Shown here: piece after piece, positions 35,163-44,097 of the stretch
Numbering within the stretch: position 1 is the first letter of the stretch
Layout: each line of letters opens with the position of its first letter
DNA from: Chryseobacterium artocarpi
GTDB lineage: Bacteria; Bacteroidota; Bacteroidia; Flavobacteriales; Weeksellaceae
Direction of reading: 5' to 3'
NCBI RefSeq assembly: GCF_001684975.1
Contig: NZ_MAYH01000034.1
Location: forward strand, 654,112 to 718,111
Length of the DNA stretch: 64,000 nt
Position numbers and translations under genes: made by a program
Notes under the pieces: model-generated
Told to the model about the DNA's origin: nothing
Seen by the model: only the letters and a program-made list of their open reading frames with translations
Databases searched by the model: none

Positions 35163-35345
35163 TTCGTAACGATTCACATAAAAAAGCATCCGGCTATGAA
35201 CTCCTTTCCCGGCTGAAAGAAGATTTCATATTTTAATTTGATCACGTTATTTACCTCTCAACAACTTAACCATCTTTTAAAGTTAAATTAACTCCTATCT
35301 GTTTGAAATATTACTATTTTTAAAATACAATTAAAAAAATAAACT

Positions 35346-36338
35346 ATGTTCAAACACCACATGAAATATGTAAAAAATTTTACACTGAGTATCGCGACAG
35401 CAACTGTTTTCTTTTCTTGTTCGGAAAGTACTCTTGACAGAGATTCAAATGAAATGTCTACTATTCAAAAGGCAAATTATAAGGTTTCATCTCGAGCTGC
35501 AATTGAAATGAACAGCTGGATGTCCGGTTTACAGGATAATATTTCAATTTCAAAAATTTCAATCCCTGGAACTCATGATTCCGGAGCGCGTATAGATGCT
35601 CCTGTAGTATCAGGAACCGCTAAAACCCAGGATCTTAGTATTGCAGAACAACTGAATGCAGGAGTTCGTTTCCTTGATATCCGTTGTAGACATATTGATA
35701 ATTCTTTTACAATTCATCACGGTCCTATTTATCAGAATTTAAATTTTGATGATGTTCTTAATGCCTGTTATTCATTTCTGGAGAGTCATCCTTCGGAAAC
35801 GATTATCATGTCTGTAAAAGAAGAGCATGATCCTTCAAATAATACCAGAAGTTTTGAGAAAACCTTTGATGCTTATGTTCAGAAAAACTCGGCAAAGTGG
35901 AATCTTGGAACTAATATTCCAACGCTTGGAGAAGTAAGAGGGAAAATCAGATTGTTAAGAAGATTCTCTGCTGAAACAGCAAAAGGAATCAACGCAACAT
36001 CATGGGCAGATAATACAACATTTGAAATCAATAATCCAGGCGCCCAACTAAAAGTTCAGGATTATTATAAGGTGACAAACAATGATGATAAATGGAATGG
36101 TATTTCCAATCTGTTCAACGAAGCGAAAAACAGCAACAGCGACAGACTTTTCATCAATTTTACAAGCGGTTATAAACCTGGAATATTCGGAATTCCAAGT
36201 ATTCCTACTGTTTCAAATAACATTAATCCGAGACTTAAAACATATTTTCAATCCAACACTAAAGGTTCTTTTGGAATTATGCCGATGGATTTTGTGAATG
36301 CAGAATTATCCGGACTGATTGTAAAAACCAATTTCTAG
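35346..36338 (+). CDS. Phosphatidylinositol-specific phospholipase C-like lipoprotein
   Basis: The 330-residue protein has a lipobox (VFFSC, Cys at about 24) and a PI-PLC X domain (about 55-330). The first catalytic His is in ISIPGTHDSGAR (about 71-82) and the second in FTIHHGPIYQ (about 114-123). Also present are LDIRCRHIDN and HPSETIIMSVKEEH, both typical of bacterial PI-PLC. The enzyme would cleave phosphatidylinositol or glycosyl-PI to a cyclic inositol phosphate without Ca2+. ATG 35361 (residue 6) is an equally good start. A terminator follows, and the phosphatase gene beyond it is convergent. Confidence 0.9.
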   Translation: MFKHHMKYVKNFTLSIATATVFFSCSESTLDRDSNEMSTIQKANYKVSSRAAIEMNSWMSGLQDNISISKISIPGTHDSGARIDAPVVSGTAKTQDLSIAEQLNAGVRFLDIRCRHIDNSFTIHHGPIYQNLNFDDVLNACYSFLESHPSETIIMSVKEEHDPSNNTRSFEKTFDAYVQKNSAKWNLGTNIPTLGEVRGKIRLLRRFSAETAKGINATSWADNTTFEINNPGAQLKVQDYYKVTNNDDKWNGISNLFNEAKNSNSDRLFINFTSGYKPGIFGIPSIPTVSNNINPRLKTYFQSNTKGSFGIMPMDFVNAELSGLIVKTNF

Positions 36339-36365
36339 ATTAATTTATTTGTTAGATTTATTGTT

Positions 36366-36400
36366 AGGCTATCTCTGTTTAGGGATAGCCTTTGTATATT
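36366..36400 (+). terminator. Terminator of the PI-PLC gene
   Basis: Stem AGGCTATC / GATAGCCT (36366-36373 with 36384-36391) followed by T-rich sequence. Confidence 0.75.
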
Positions 36401-36484
36401 ATAAAATATTTTTCCCACAGCTAGAGGGAATCAAAACGAACAATTGTGGATAACTTCTGTGTTATTAACAATTACTCATAAAAA

Positions 36485-36511
36485 ATGACTGCTTCAAAAT
36501 GAAACAGTCAT
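36485..36511 (-). terminator. Terminator of the alkaline phosphatase gene
   Basis: Stem ATGACTG / CAGTCAT (36485-36491 with 36505-36511) extended with an internal mismatch, T-rich on the minus strand. Confidence 0.6.
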
Positions 36512-36532
36512 TATGTTTTTTGAAATGCAAAA

Positions 36533-38359
36533 CTATTTCTGAATCCCGTAGGCTGCAAGTATTTTATTGAAAATCTCGGTATTTTCAAACAGCCCTGTAA
36601 ACTCTTTGGAATTCGGTCCGTATGCAAAAACACTTGATGGAATTGACGTATGATCATTCGTACTGAAATTCCCGAATATCCAACCATCTTTTAAGCTTCC
36701 ATCTAAAAGCGTCAGCCCCCCGGTTTCATGATCTCCTACCACTACAACCAATGTTTCTTTATTTTCATCTGCGAACTTCATTGCTTTTCCTACAACATGG
36801 TCAAAATCCAGTAATTCAGTAACCAATTGTTCTATATTGTTGCTGTGTCCGCCACCATCGGTTTGTGATGCTTCCACCATCATAAAGAATCCTTTTTTAT
36901 TGTTCTTCAGATCATTTAAAGTAAGATCAAAGGCATCAGCAAGCCAATTTCCTCTTCCTTCCGTTACTCGTATTGAAGCCAAAGGATCAATAATCAGAGT
37001 TCGGTTATTGATTTTATTTGCAGATTTAAGATTATGATATAAATCTATTTTTGCATCTTTCAATTTTTGCTCTGCATCCTGTGTTAATCCGTTTGTGGGA
37101 CCACCTATCAGTATTTTTGTTTTGGAAGTAACAAAATCCTTAAGAATAGGCTCCGAGCTGTTTCTATTATCTGAATGTGCATAAAAATCCGCAGGAGTTG
37201 CATCCGTTACATCACCCGTAGAAATCAGTCCTGAAACCAATCCTTTTTCTGCAACAATATCAGGAATCTGAGCCAGCGCTTTTCCCATACTATCTACACC
37301 CACGAATGTATTTTTAGTCTTTATTCCTGTTGCAAAAGCTGTAGATCCCGGTGCAGAATCGGTAACATAAGCATTGGAAGAGTTGGTTTTGGATAAACCC
37401 GTAGACTTCATATTGAATACATTAAGTTTTCCTTTATTGGCGGTAAAAGCAGCATAATATTGAGGTAAAGACGTTCCGTCAGGGATGAGAAGGATTACAT
37501 TTTTCACCTTTTTATTTACTCCGTCTGTTTTATATGTGGGAGTGTACGTGCTGTATTCTTTTGTATTTTTATAGAAATTTTTCGGAATTGTATTCATGAA
37601 TTTCTTAAGATCAGGAATATGATCGGTATTGATATAATCTACTCCCAGATCCATTAAATTCACCCAAGCATTAGGGAAATCAGGCGCACCATAGAAACGC
37701 ATCGGCTTTTGTTGAGCATGAGCTTTTCCTACAGCATTTTTTATTTTTTCTGTTTCTTCATCTCGGGGAATACCTTTTCCGTTCCACTTGACCAATGCTG
37801 GTAAATCTGCACTAAACATTCCTACTCTTTTTAGCTGATCAGCAGAATAATTTTTATCCAGATCACCATCGAAATATAGATAGCTTGGATAATTTTTGAA
37901 ATCTAAGGGCTCCGGTCTTCCTCCAGTAATTACAATTTTCACTCCTGAATTGCCGGTAATATCGGGGTATTTTTTTAATGTATTGACCAATACTGCAAGG
38001 GTTGTTTTATAATCCTGCTTAACATCAATCAGTAACTGTAATTTTTTATTTGTGTCCGAATAGATATTTCCTTTATTCTTTTTTATCTGTTTTGAAATAT
38101 TGTCAAGATAAAGATTTTCCAATGTCCTGTCTGCTGACAACTCCTTCTCTGTATGAGCTACCCACAATTTACCTTTTACCAGAAAAACATCGGCTTCAAT
38201 GGAACCGAAATTCGCATAATAAGCATTCCAAAAAGGAATTTCCTGCATATAATCATTGTGAGAATGTGCATTTCCCACATTATAATTCAAATAATTCTGA
38301 GCCTGTCCTTCAGAAAAAAAAGCCAATGCCAATACTCCTAATATCTTTGATAGTTTCAT
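36533..38359 (-). CDS. Fused glycerophosphodiesterase-like and alkaline phosphatase protein
   Basis: The 608-residue precursor has a signal peptide (about 1-20). A GDPD-like barrel (about 25-255) follows, recognisable by NAHSHNDYM and 'GSIEADVFLVKGKLWVAHTE'. An alkaline phosphatase domain (about 285-608) has the metal-binding VILLIPDGTS and the nucleophile loop TDSAPGSTAFATG (Ser before TAFATG). It also has the late blocks DVTDATPADFYAHS, QTDGGGHSNN and VVVGDHETGG. So one exported enzyme could release glycerol-3-phosphate and then free phosphate. Catalytic completeness of the GDPD-like half is uncertain. The frame is open 30 bases upstream to a GTG, but ATG 38359 starts the signal peptide. 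Confidence 0.9.
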   Translation of the reverse strand: MKLSKILGVLALAFFSEGQAQNYLNYNVGNAHSHNDYMQEIPFWNAYYANFGSIEADVFLVKGKLWVAHTEKELSADRTLENLYLDNISKQIKKNKGNIYSDTNKKLQLLIDVKQDYKTTLAVLVNTLKKYPDITGNSGVKIVITGGRPEPLDFKNYPSYLYFDGDLDKNYSADQLKRVGMFSADLPALVKWNGKGIPRDEETEKIKNAVGKAHAQQKPMRFYGAPDFPNAWVNLMDLGVDYINTDHIPDLKKFMNTIPKNFYKNTKEYSTYTPTYKTDGVNKKVKNVILLIPDGTSLPQYYAAFTANKGKLNVFNMKSTGLSKTNSSNAYVTDSAPGSTAFATGIKTKNTFVGVDSMGKALAQIPDIVAEKGLVSGLISTGDVTDATPADFYAHSDNRNSSEPILKDFVTSKTKILIGGPTNGLTQDAEQKLKDAKIDLYHNLKSANKINNRTLIIDPLASIRVTEGRGNWLADAFDLTLNDLKNNKKGFFMMVEASQTDGGGHSNNIEQLVTELLDFDHVVGKAMKFADENKETLVVVVGDHETGGLTLLDGSLKDGWIFGNFSTNDHTSIPSSVFAYGPNSKEFTGLFENTEIFNKILAAYGIQK

Positions 38360-38407
38360 TCTTATATTTTTTATTGTTCTATGGAACACTTCATTGTTCT
38401 TTAAAAA

Positions 38408-38442
38408 ACTATATCATCACAGACATTCTGCGATGATATAGT
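38408..38442 (-). terminator. Terminator of the susC/susD pair at 38-43 kb
   Basis: Eleven-bp stem (38408-38418 with 38432-38442) with a smaller inner CAG/CTG hairpin, T-run on the minus strand. Confidence 0.85.
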
Positions 38443-38464
38443 AGATATGTATAAGTTTTAGATT

Positions 38465-39973
38465 TTACCAACCTTCGTTCTGTTTGATAACTCCATTGCT
38501 GTTCACAATTTCCACCTGTGGAACTGCCCATACATTATGGATTGCCGGATTGAAGTTTCTTGCAGCCCAAACCTCTTCTCCTGTAGCACCATGTAAAGGC
38601 TGTGCATAAGCAGACTGTGCATCTCCCCAACGTACAAGATCTCTATGTCTATCTGCCCATTCACCTGCAAGTTCACAACGTCTTTCATGCTTCAGATCTG
38701 CCATTTTACAGTTACTTTTTGGAGCCAGCCCAGCACGTTGTCTGATCATATTAATTTCTATATCTCCATTTTTTCCCTGCATAATCAATGCTTCAGCTTT
38801 AATAAGGATTACCTCAGCATAACGCATGATAGGAACAGCAAGATCAGTACATGGATAATCTCCGTTGGCACTTACGTGTCCGCTTTTTAAATCATATTTG
38901 AAAGCGTCCATATATTTATTGAACTGATAACCTGTACGGCTGTTATCTTTCTGATAGGTTCTTGGTTTCCCATTAAATGTAAACTGATCTCCCGGCTTCA
39001 GAATCGTCACACTTCTTCTAAGATCTCCTGCTTCATATTCATCAAACAATTCTTTGGTTGGTTGAAAATACCCCCAGCCATTATATTCACCCCAGCCTTT
39101 ATTTTCAAGCATTACTCCTGGAAGGATGCTTCCCCATGCTGTAAATTTAGGAGTCCCCGGAACAGACCAGATATATTCAGTGCTGTAATTATTATCAGCT
39201 TTAAAAACATCTGCAAAGTTTGGTAATAGACTTCTTCCTCCTTTTGTCATCACTTCATTTGCCCAATATTCTGCATTCTGATAATCTTTCATAAACAGAT
39301 ATACCTTTGCAAGAAGTGCCCATGCCGCAGCTTTATGAGGTCTTCCGTAATCCGTCAATGGAAGTTCTGCCTGGCTAGGTAATAACTCTGCTGCTTTTTT
39401 AAGGTCTGCTACGATATAATCATAATTTACCTTCACATTAGCTGCTCTTGGAATTGGGTTAGGATCCGGTTCTTTTGAACGGTCTATGATAGGAACTCCC
39501 GCTTTTTCATTCCCATAATTGGAAGCCAGTTCAAAATACATTCTACTGCTCATAAATAAAGCTTCTCCAAGATATTTATTCTTAACAGCAACTGAAGTCT
39601 GTATATTATCAATATTACGAATGACACGATTAGCTACACCAATTACGTTGTATCTTTTATTCCATTGCGTTTCAAGATCTCCCGCAGCAATATAATTACT
39701 GCTAAAATTCTTTGCATTATCTGCTTCATTCCTGCTTCTTCCGGTTACCATATCATCACTTGCGTTGATAAACCAGAAAAGTCCTCTTCCGTAAAACTCT
39801 TCATTAAACAAAGGCTTATACATGGCATTTGCTCCTGTAATAAGATCATTTTCTGTTTTCCAGAAACTAGCTTCTGTAGGAGTTCCTTCCGGCTGAACAT
39901 CCAGCTCTCCTAAACAAGAGGTAAGCATTACGGCAATTCCTGATACTAAAAATATTTTGTTGAAAAATTTCAT
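38465..39973 (-). CDS. SusD/RagB outer-membrane lipoprotein
   Basis: The 502-residue lipoprotein (lipobox MLTSC, Cys at about 20) has the SusD order. An N-terminal 'PEGTPTEASFWKTENDLITGANAMYKPLF' leads into tetratricopeptide-like helices (about 110-300), including AWALLAKVYLFMKDYQNAEYWANEV. The C-terminal RYAEVILIKAEALI and 'HERRCELAGEWADRHRDLVRWG' follow. SusD proteins lid the SusC channel and catch the ligand. It follows its SusC by 26 bases. Substrate unknown; neighbours suggest phosphorylated compounds or glycans (inference). Confidence 0.93.
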   Translation of the reverse strand: MKFFNKIFLVSGIAVMLTSCLGELDVQPEGTPTEASFWKTENDLITGANAMYKPLFNEEFYGRGLFWFINASDDMVTGRSRNEADNAKNFSSNYIAAGDLETQWNKRYNVIGVANRVIRNIDNIQTSVAVKNKYLGEALFMSSRMYFELASNYGNEKAGVPIIDRSKEPDPNPIPRAANVKVNYDYIVADLKKAAELLPSQAELPLTDYGRPHKAAAWALLAKVYLFMKDYQNAEYWANEVMTKGGRSLLPNFADVFKADNNYSTEYIWSVPGTPKFTAWGSILPGVMLENKGWGEYNGWGYFQPTKELFDEYEAGDLRRSVTILKPGDQFTFNGKPRTYQKDNSRTGYQFNKYMDAFKYDLKSGHVSANGDYPCTDLAVPIMRYAEVILIKAEALIMQGKNGDIEINMIRQRAGLAPKSNCKMADLKHERRCELAGEWADRHRDLVRWGDAQSAYAQPLHGATGEEVWAARNFNPAIHNVWAVPQVEIVNSNGVIKQNEGW

Positions 39974-39999
39974 TTCTTTACTTTTTTTGATATTAAAAA

Positions 40000-42888
40000 T
40001 TATAATCCTACTTCTACACCGAAGATGAATGAGCGAGACTGAGGATATCTTCCGGTATCCACACCGTAAGAATTCATCCCCACTTCAGGATCGAAACCTG
40101 TGTATTTTGTAATTGTGAATAAGTTGTTAGTCGTTACATAAATTCTTACCCTACTTACATCGAGAGTCTTGTAAAGTTCTTTGGGTAAAGAATATCCAAT
40201 AGTAAGGTTTTTCAGTCTTAAGTAAGATCCGTCTTCTACGTAGAAGTCTGATACTTTTGAATAATTTCCGGATGGATCACCTTGTACCACTCTTGGAATA
40301 TTTGTATTTGTATTTTGAGGAGTCCAGGCATTCAGAATATCTCGATCCATATTGTAATTCTGTCCTGTTCCACCTGGGTTAAGGGAAATGAATTTCAATC
40401 CGTTGAATATTTTATTTCCGTAAACTCCCTGGAAGAATACATTCAGATCAAAGTTTTTCCATGTCATATTATAAGAAAGCCCATAAGAGAATTTAGGATA
40501 AGGGCTTCCAAGATTCACGAAGTCTTTATTGTCCAGAGTTCCTGTATTTCCTTCTTTTTTCAGGAATTTAATATCTCCCGGTTTTGCATTCGGCTGAATT
40601 AAGTTTCCTTTAGAGTCTCTATAATTATCAATCTCTGCCTGAGACTGGAAGATCCCTCCTGTTCTATATCCGTAGAAAGAATACAATGGATCTCCAACTT
40701 TTACACGGGTAGGTTTCAATACTCCTCTGATCCCATTATCATTTATAAATATCTCATCTACATTCGCCAACTGCTTCACCGTGTTTTTTAGTTGACTAAA
40801 AGTAGCTCCGATGGAGTAAGTAAAATCGCCTGATTTTTTACTGTTATAATTGATTCCTACTTCATATCCTTTGTCCTGGAATAACCCAGCATTCACATAT
40901 TGGTTATTATAAGTAGCGGTACTTGGCAAGCTTACATTAAAGATCTGATCTTTAGAGTTCTTCACAAAGTAATCAAACTGTAAGGAAAGGCTATTTTGCA
41001 GGAAAGATGCATCTACTCCGAAGTTGGTTTGCTCAGACTTACCCCATTTCAGATCCGGATTAGGACGGGTGGTAGCATAATAGGCGATGTTCTGAGATGG
41101 ATCTTTACCGAAAATAACATTATTATCTCTGGTCATCAAAGGATTCACAGCCTGTGGTGAAATGCCTCCAAGATTACCCAGAATACCATAACTTCCTCTA
41201 AGCTTTAAGCTCGAAAGCCATGAAATATCTTTCATAAAGTTTTCTCTGGAAACTACCCAAGCCCCTGAAAGTGCATAATAATTTGCAAAACGATTCTGCT
41301 TCGCCACCAATGAAGATCCGTCACGTCTTCCCAATACACTTACAATATATTTACCTGCATAGTCATAATTTACCCTTGCCAGATAAGAGACCAATGCCTG
41401 CTTATATCTGTAACTTGAAACATCTTTGTTGGTATCTGCTGCATTCTGAAGATATTGGAAAACCTCAGCTTCACTTCTGAAATCAAAAGATCTTGCAAGG
41501 AAACCATCTTCCGTGGTTTTCTGGAAAGTAAAACCGCCAAGGAAATCAAAATTATGTTTACCAAGAGCTAATTTATAGGTAAGAAGCTGTTCTGCAAGAA
41601 CTGTAGCTGAATTGTTCGACTGATATTCCAGATTGTTTGTATCAAAAATTTTCCCGACCTCAAGAACTCTGTAAGTAAAGTTTTTAGTATCTCCTATTTT
41701 GAAAGTCTGTGAAAAATTGGATCGGAATTTTAAATCTTTTGCCAACGTAATCTCTGCATAAGGATTGATCAAAATCTCATGTGTAGGATTTCTAAGACTG
41801 ATTCTTTTAAGATAAGCTACCGGATTAATCATATCTCCATAACCTCCTGCCACGCTGATTGGTAACCCGGAATAAGCACCCGATGGTGTATAAACCGGAA
41901 CATTTGGCGGATAATACATTGCTGCTACAATTGCTCCTGTATAACCACTTTTTGTATCTGCTGTATTTCCGTCAGAGTAATTATAGTACATATTTTCTCC
42001 GATCGTTAGCCAGTCTTTTATTTTATGTTCAGAATTAACTCTGAAATTATATCTTTTTGCCTGAGTATTTAATAGGATTCCTTCAAGATTTCTGTGATTC
42101 ATTCCTACAAAATATCGGGACTTTTCGTTTCCTCCACTAAGGTTCATATTATATTCCTGGAGAGTTCCTGTGCGGAAAATTTCCTTCATCCAGTCTGTCT
42201 TAGTAATTCTTCCTTCCGGATAAAGCTCAGGATTGAACGCTATTGGTAAGCTTCCCAACTTATCAGCATTTTTAAATGCCTGATACATTACATCCTGAAA
42301 TTCTGCTGCATTTAAAGATTCTTTCAGTCTCCATGCATGGTTCACCCCGTATTTAACATCAAAATCTACCGTCAGGTTTCCTTTTTTACCTCTTTTGGTC
42401 GTAATAAGAATAACTCCGCCTGAAGATCTTGCTCCATAAATAGCTGCCGAGGCATCTTTAAGAACAGAGATATCCTGAATATCATTCGGGTTGATAGAAG
42501 GTGTACCATTAAAAACCACTCCATCTACAACGTACAAAGGCGTCTCTCCATTGATTCCTCCCAGACCACGAATATTTACTTTCGGCGAGCCGTTAGGATC
42601 CCCCCCCTCATTCACCACCGTAACTCCCGGAGCTTTTCCCTGAAGTACATCGCCCACTCCGGATAAAGATCTTGAAGTAAGCTTATCCAAAGAAGCTTCC
42701 GTAACAGCACCGGATACTTTACTCTTTTTCTGTGTTCCGTATCCAACAACAACAATCTCATCGATGGATTTTTCTTTTAAACTGTCTTTTTTTTGTGATA
42801 GGAACATCGGCGAAGCTGATATTGCACCAATAAGTAATACCCTACCCGTTAAATAAGCTACAGAGACAGGGGTTTTAAATACAATCAT
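40000..42888 (-). CDS. SusC/RagA TonB-dependent transporter
   Basis: The 962-residue receptor has the SusC signature. A TonB box region IDEIVVVGYGTQKKSKVSGAV (about 36-56) leads to a plug domain with GVGDVLQGKAPGVTVVNEGG and ISVLKDASAAIYGARSSGGVILITTKRGKKG. The barrel ends in F. Unlike the 45986 copy it has no N-terminal carboxypeptidase-regulatory domain. TTG 42912 lies in the -7 box, so I take ATG 42888. Uptake across the outer membrane is driven by TonB, with the SusD at 38465-39973 as lid. The exact ligand is unknown. Confidence 0.92.
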   Translation of the reverse strand: MIVFKTPVSVAYLTGRVLLIGAISASPMFLSQKKDSLKEKSIDEIVVVGYGTQKKSKVSGAVTEASLDKLTSRSLSGVGDVLQGKAPGVTVVNEGGDPNGSPKVNIRGLGGINGETPLYVVDGVVFNGTPSINPNDIQDISVLKDASAAIYGARSSGGVILITTKRGKKGNLTVDFDVKYGVNHAWRLKESLNAAEFQDVMYQAFKNADKLGSLPIAFNPELYPEGRITKTDWMKEIFRTGTLQEYNMNLSGGNEKSRYFVGMNHRNLEGILLNTQAKRYNFRVNSEHKIKDWLTIGENMYYNYSDGNTADTKSGYTGAIVAAMYYPPNVPVYTPSGAYSGLPISVAGGYGDMINPVAYLKRISLRNPTHEILINPYAEITLAKDLKFRSNFSQTFKIGDTKNFTYRVLEVGKIFDTNNLEYQSNNSATVLAEQLLTYKLALGKHNFDFLGGFTFQKTTEDGFLARSFDFRSEAEVFQYLQNAADTNKDVSSYRYKQALVSYLARVNYDYAGKYIVSVLGRRDGSSLVAKQNRFANYYALSGAWVVSRENFMKDISWLSSLKLRGSYGILGNLGGISPQAVNPLMTRDNNVIFGKDPSQNIAYYATTRPNPDLKWGKSEQTNFGVDASFLQNSLSLQFDYFVKNSKDQIFNVSLPSTATYNNQYVNAGLFQDKGYEVGINYNSKKSGDFTYSIGATFSQLKNTVKQLANVDEIFINDNGIRGVLKPTRVKVGDPLYSFYGYRTGGIFQSQAEIDNYRDSKGNLIQPNAKPGDIKFLKKEGNTGTLDNKDFVNLGSPYPKFSYGLSYNMTWKNFDLNVFFQGVYGNKIFNGLKFISLNPGGTGQNYNMDRDILNAWTPQNTNTNIPRVVQGDPSGNYSKVSDFYVEDGSYLRLKNLTIGYSLPKELYKTLDVSRVRIYVTTNNLFTITKYTGFDPEVGMNSYGVDTGRYPQSRSFIFGVEVGL

Positions 42889-42909
42889 GACATCCTTTTT
42901 AATTAGATG

Positions 42910-42917
42910 CAAAATTA
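42910..42917 (-). promoter_or_regulatory. -7 box of the susC/susD pair at 38-43 kb
   Basis: Minus-strand TAATTTTG followed by C, 21 bases before ATG 42888; no clear -33 element. Confidence 0.6.
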
Positions 42918-43182
42918 GAACAGCCCTTTCCCTCTCTTCATTAACGTTTTCTTATGTTTTTATTAACAATTTTTATATTTTTTCATTTTAAGCTTAATCC
43001 AATAAAACATTAACATATTGAAAAACAAATAAATACACAAATAAAGTAATTATTTTATTTATATTCTATACATAACTGACATTAAGTTTCCTTTAAGTTT
43101 AAAATCAAATAGAGACAATAGGACAATCCATTTTGAAAATATTTTCCGAAACAATAAATAACAGAGTTCGTTATTCTTTTTT
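42918..43182. other. AT-rich divergent spacer
   Basis: About 265 bases between the susC promoter and the SDR promoter. It includes a GACAATA-GGACAATCC partial direct repeat (about 43114-43129), but no gene, tRNA or strong hairpin. Confidence 0.5.
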
Positions 43183-43190
43183 TACATTTG
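43183..43190 (+). promoter_or_regulatory. -7 box before the SDR gene
   Basis: TACATTTG followed by C, an exact match, about 70 bases before the ATG. Confidence 0.5.
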
Positions 43191-43262
43191 CTGAAAATAG
43201 ATTTTACCCTGTTCAATCAATGGACAGGAAAAAATTAAACATTATAAAAATCATAAGATTAA

Positions 43263-44051
43263 ATGACCATTATTATCACAGGAACCTCATCAGGAATTGG
43301 ATTTGCATTAGCCGAATATTTTGGTAAAAAAGGACATAAAGTATATGGTTTAAGCCGTAAGTATACGGAAAGCCAACATTTTCAATCTATCCCGACTGAC
43401 GTTACCGATAACACTGCCGTTCTGAATGCTATCGCAGAAGTTCTGAAAACTGAAACCAGAATCGATGTTCTCATCAATAATGCAGGAATGGGAATGGTAG
43501 GAGCCATAGAAGATTCTACAAAGGAAGATATCCTAAAACTTTTCAGTCTGAATCTTGCAGGTGCCGTTCAGATGATGAGTGCTGTTCTTCCGAAAATGCG
43601 GGAAAATAAATTCGGGAAAATCATCAATGTATCCAGTATTGGAAGTGAAATGGGACTTCCTTTCCGTGGTTTTTACTCGGCTTCAAAGTCTGCATTGGAT
43701 AAAGTAACGGAAGCGATGAGATATGAAGTGTATCCTTGGAACATTGATGTATGCTCACTGCATTTAGGTGATATCAAAACTAATATTGCAGACAACAGAG
43801 TTATTGCACAGGTTTCCCAACCCTATAAAAATGTATTTGATAAAGTATATTCTTTAATGAATGCCCATGTAGACGAAGGAACAGAGCCATTGGAAGTAGC
43901 AGAATACATTGAAAAGCTATTAGAAAAAAAGAAATGGAAGGCTCATTATTATTTTGGTAAATTCGGGCAGAAAATAGGAGTTCCGTTGAAGTGGCTTCTT
44001 CCACAGAATACTTATGAGAATTTAATGAAGAAATATAATAAACTGGACTAG
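43263..44051 (+). CDS. Short-chain dehydrogenase/reductase
   Basis: The 262-residue SDR has the NAD(P)-binding TGTSSGIG (about 6-13), NNAG (about 73-76), catalytic Ser in INVSSIGSEMG (about 120-130) and YSASK (Y and K of the catalytic pair, about 138-142). The arrangement is that of classical SDRs, which oxidise or reduce hydroxyl/keto groups of varied substrates. It lies 46 bases upstream of an Omp85-like gene, with no terminator between. Substrate unknown. Confidence 0.93.
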   Translation: MTIIITGTSSGIGFALAEYFGKKGHKVYGLSRKYTESQHFQSIPTDVTDNTAVLNAIAEVLKTETRIDVLINNAGMGMVGAIEDSTKEDILKLFSLNLAGAVQMMSAVLPKMRENKFGKIINVSSIGSEMGLPFRGFYSASKSALDKVTEAMRYEVYPWNIDVCSLHLGDIKTNIADNRVIAQVSQPYKNVFDKVYSLMNAHVDEGTEPLEVAEYIEKLLEKKKWKAHYYFGKFGQKIGVPLKWLLPQNTYENLMKKYNKLD

Positions 44052-44097
44052 TTTCAGTTATTAAAAAGTTAATTAACTACTTTAAACCTTACTAAGC

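Noticed and set aside
38050..38436. A 128-residue open frame antisense to the alkaline phosphatase gene start
   Set aside because: It overlaps a signal-peptide coding region and a terminator; no family likeness.
43133..43327. A 64-residue open frame upstream of the SDR gene
   Set aside because: It overlaps the SDR promoter and start in another frame, with no signal or domain.
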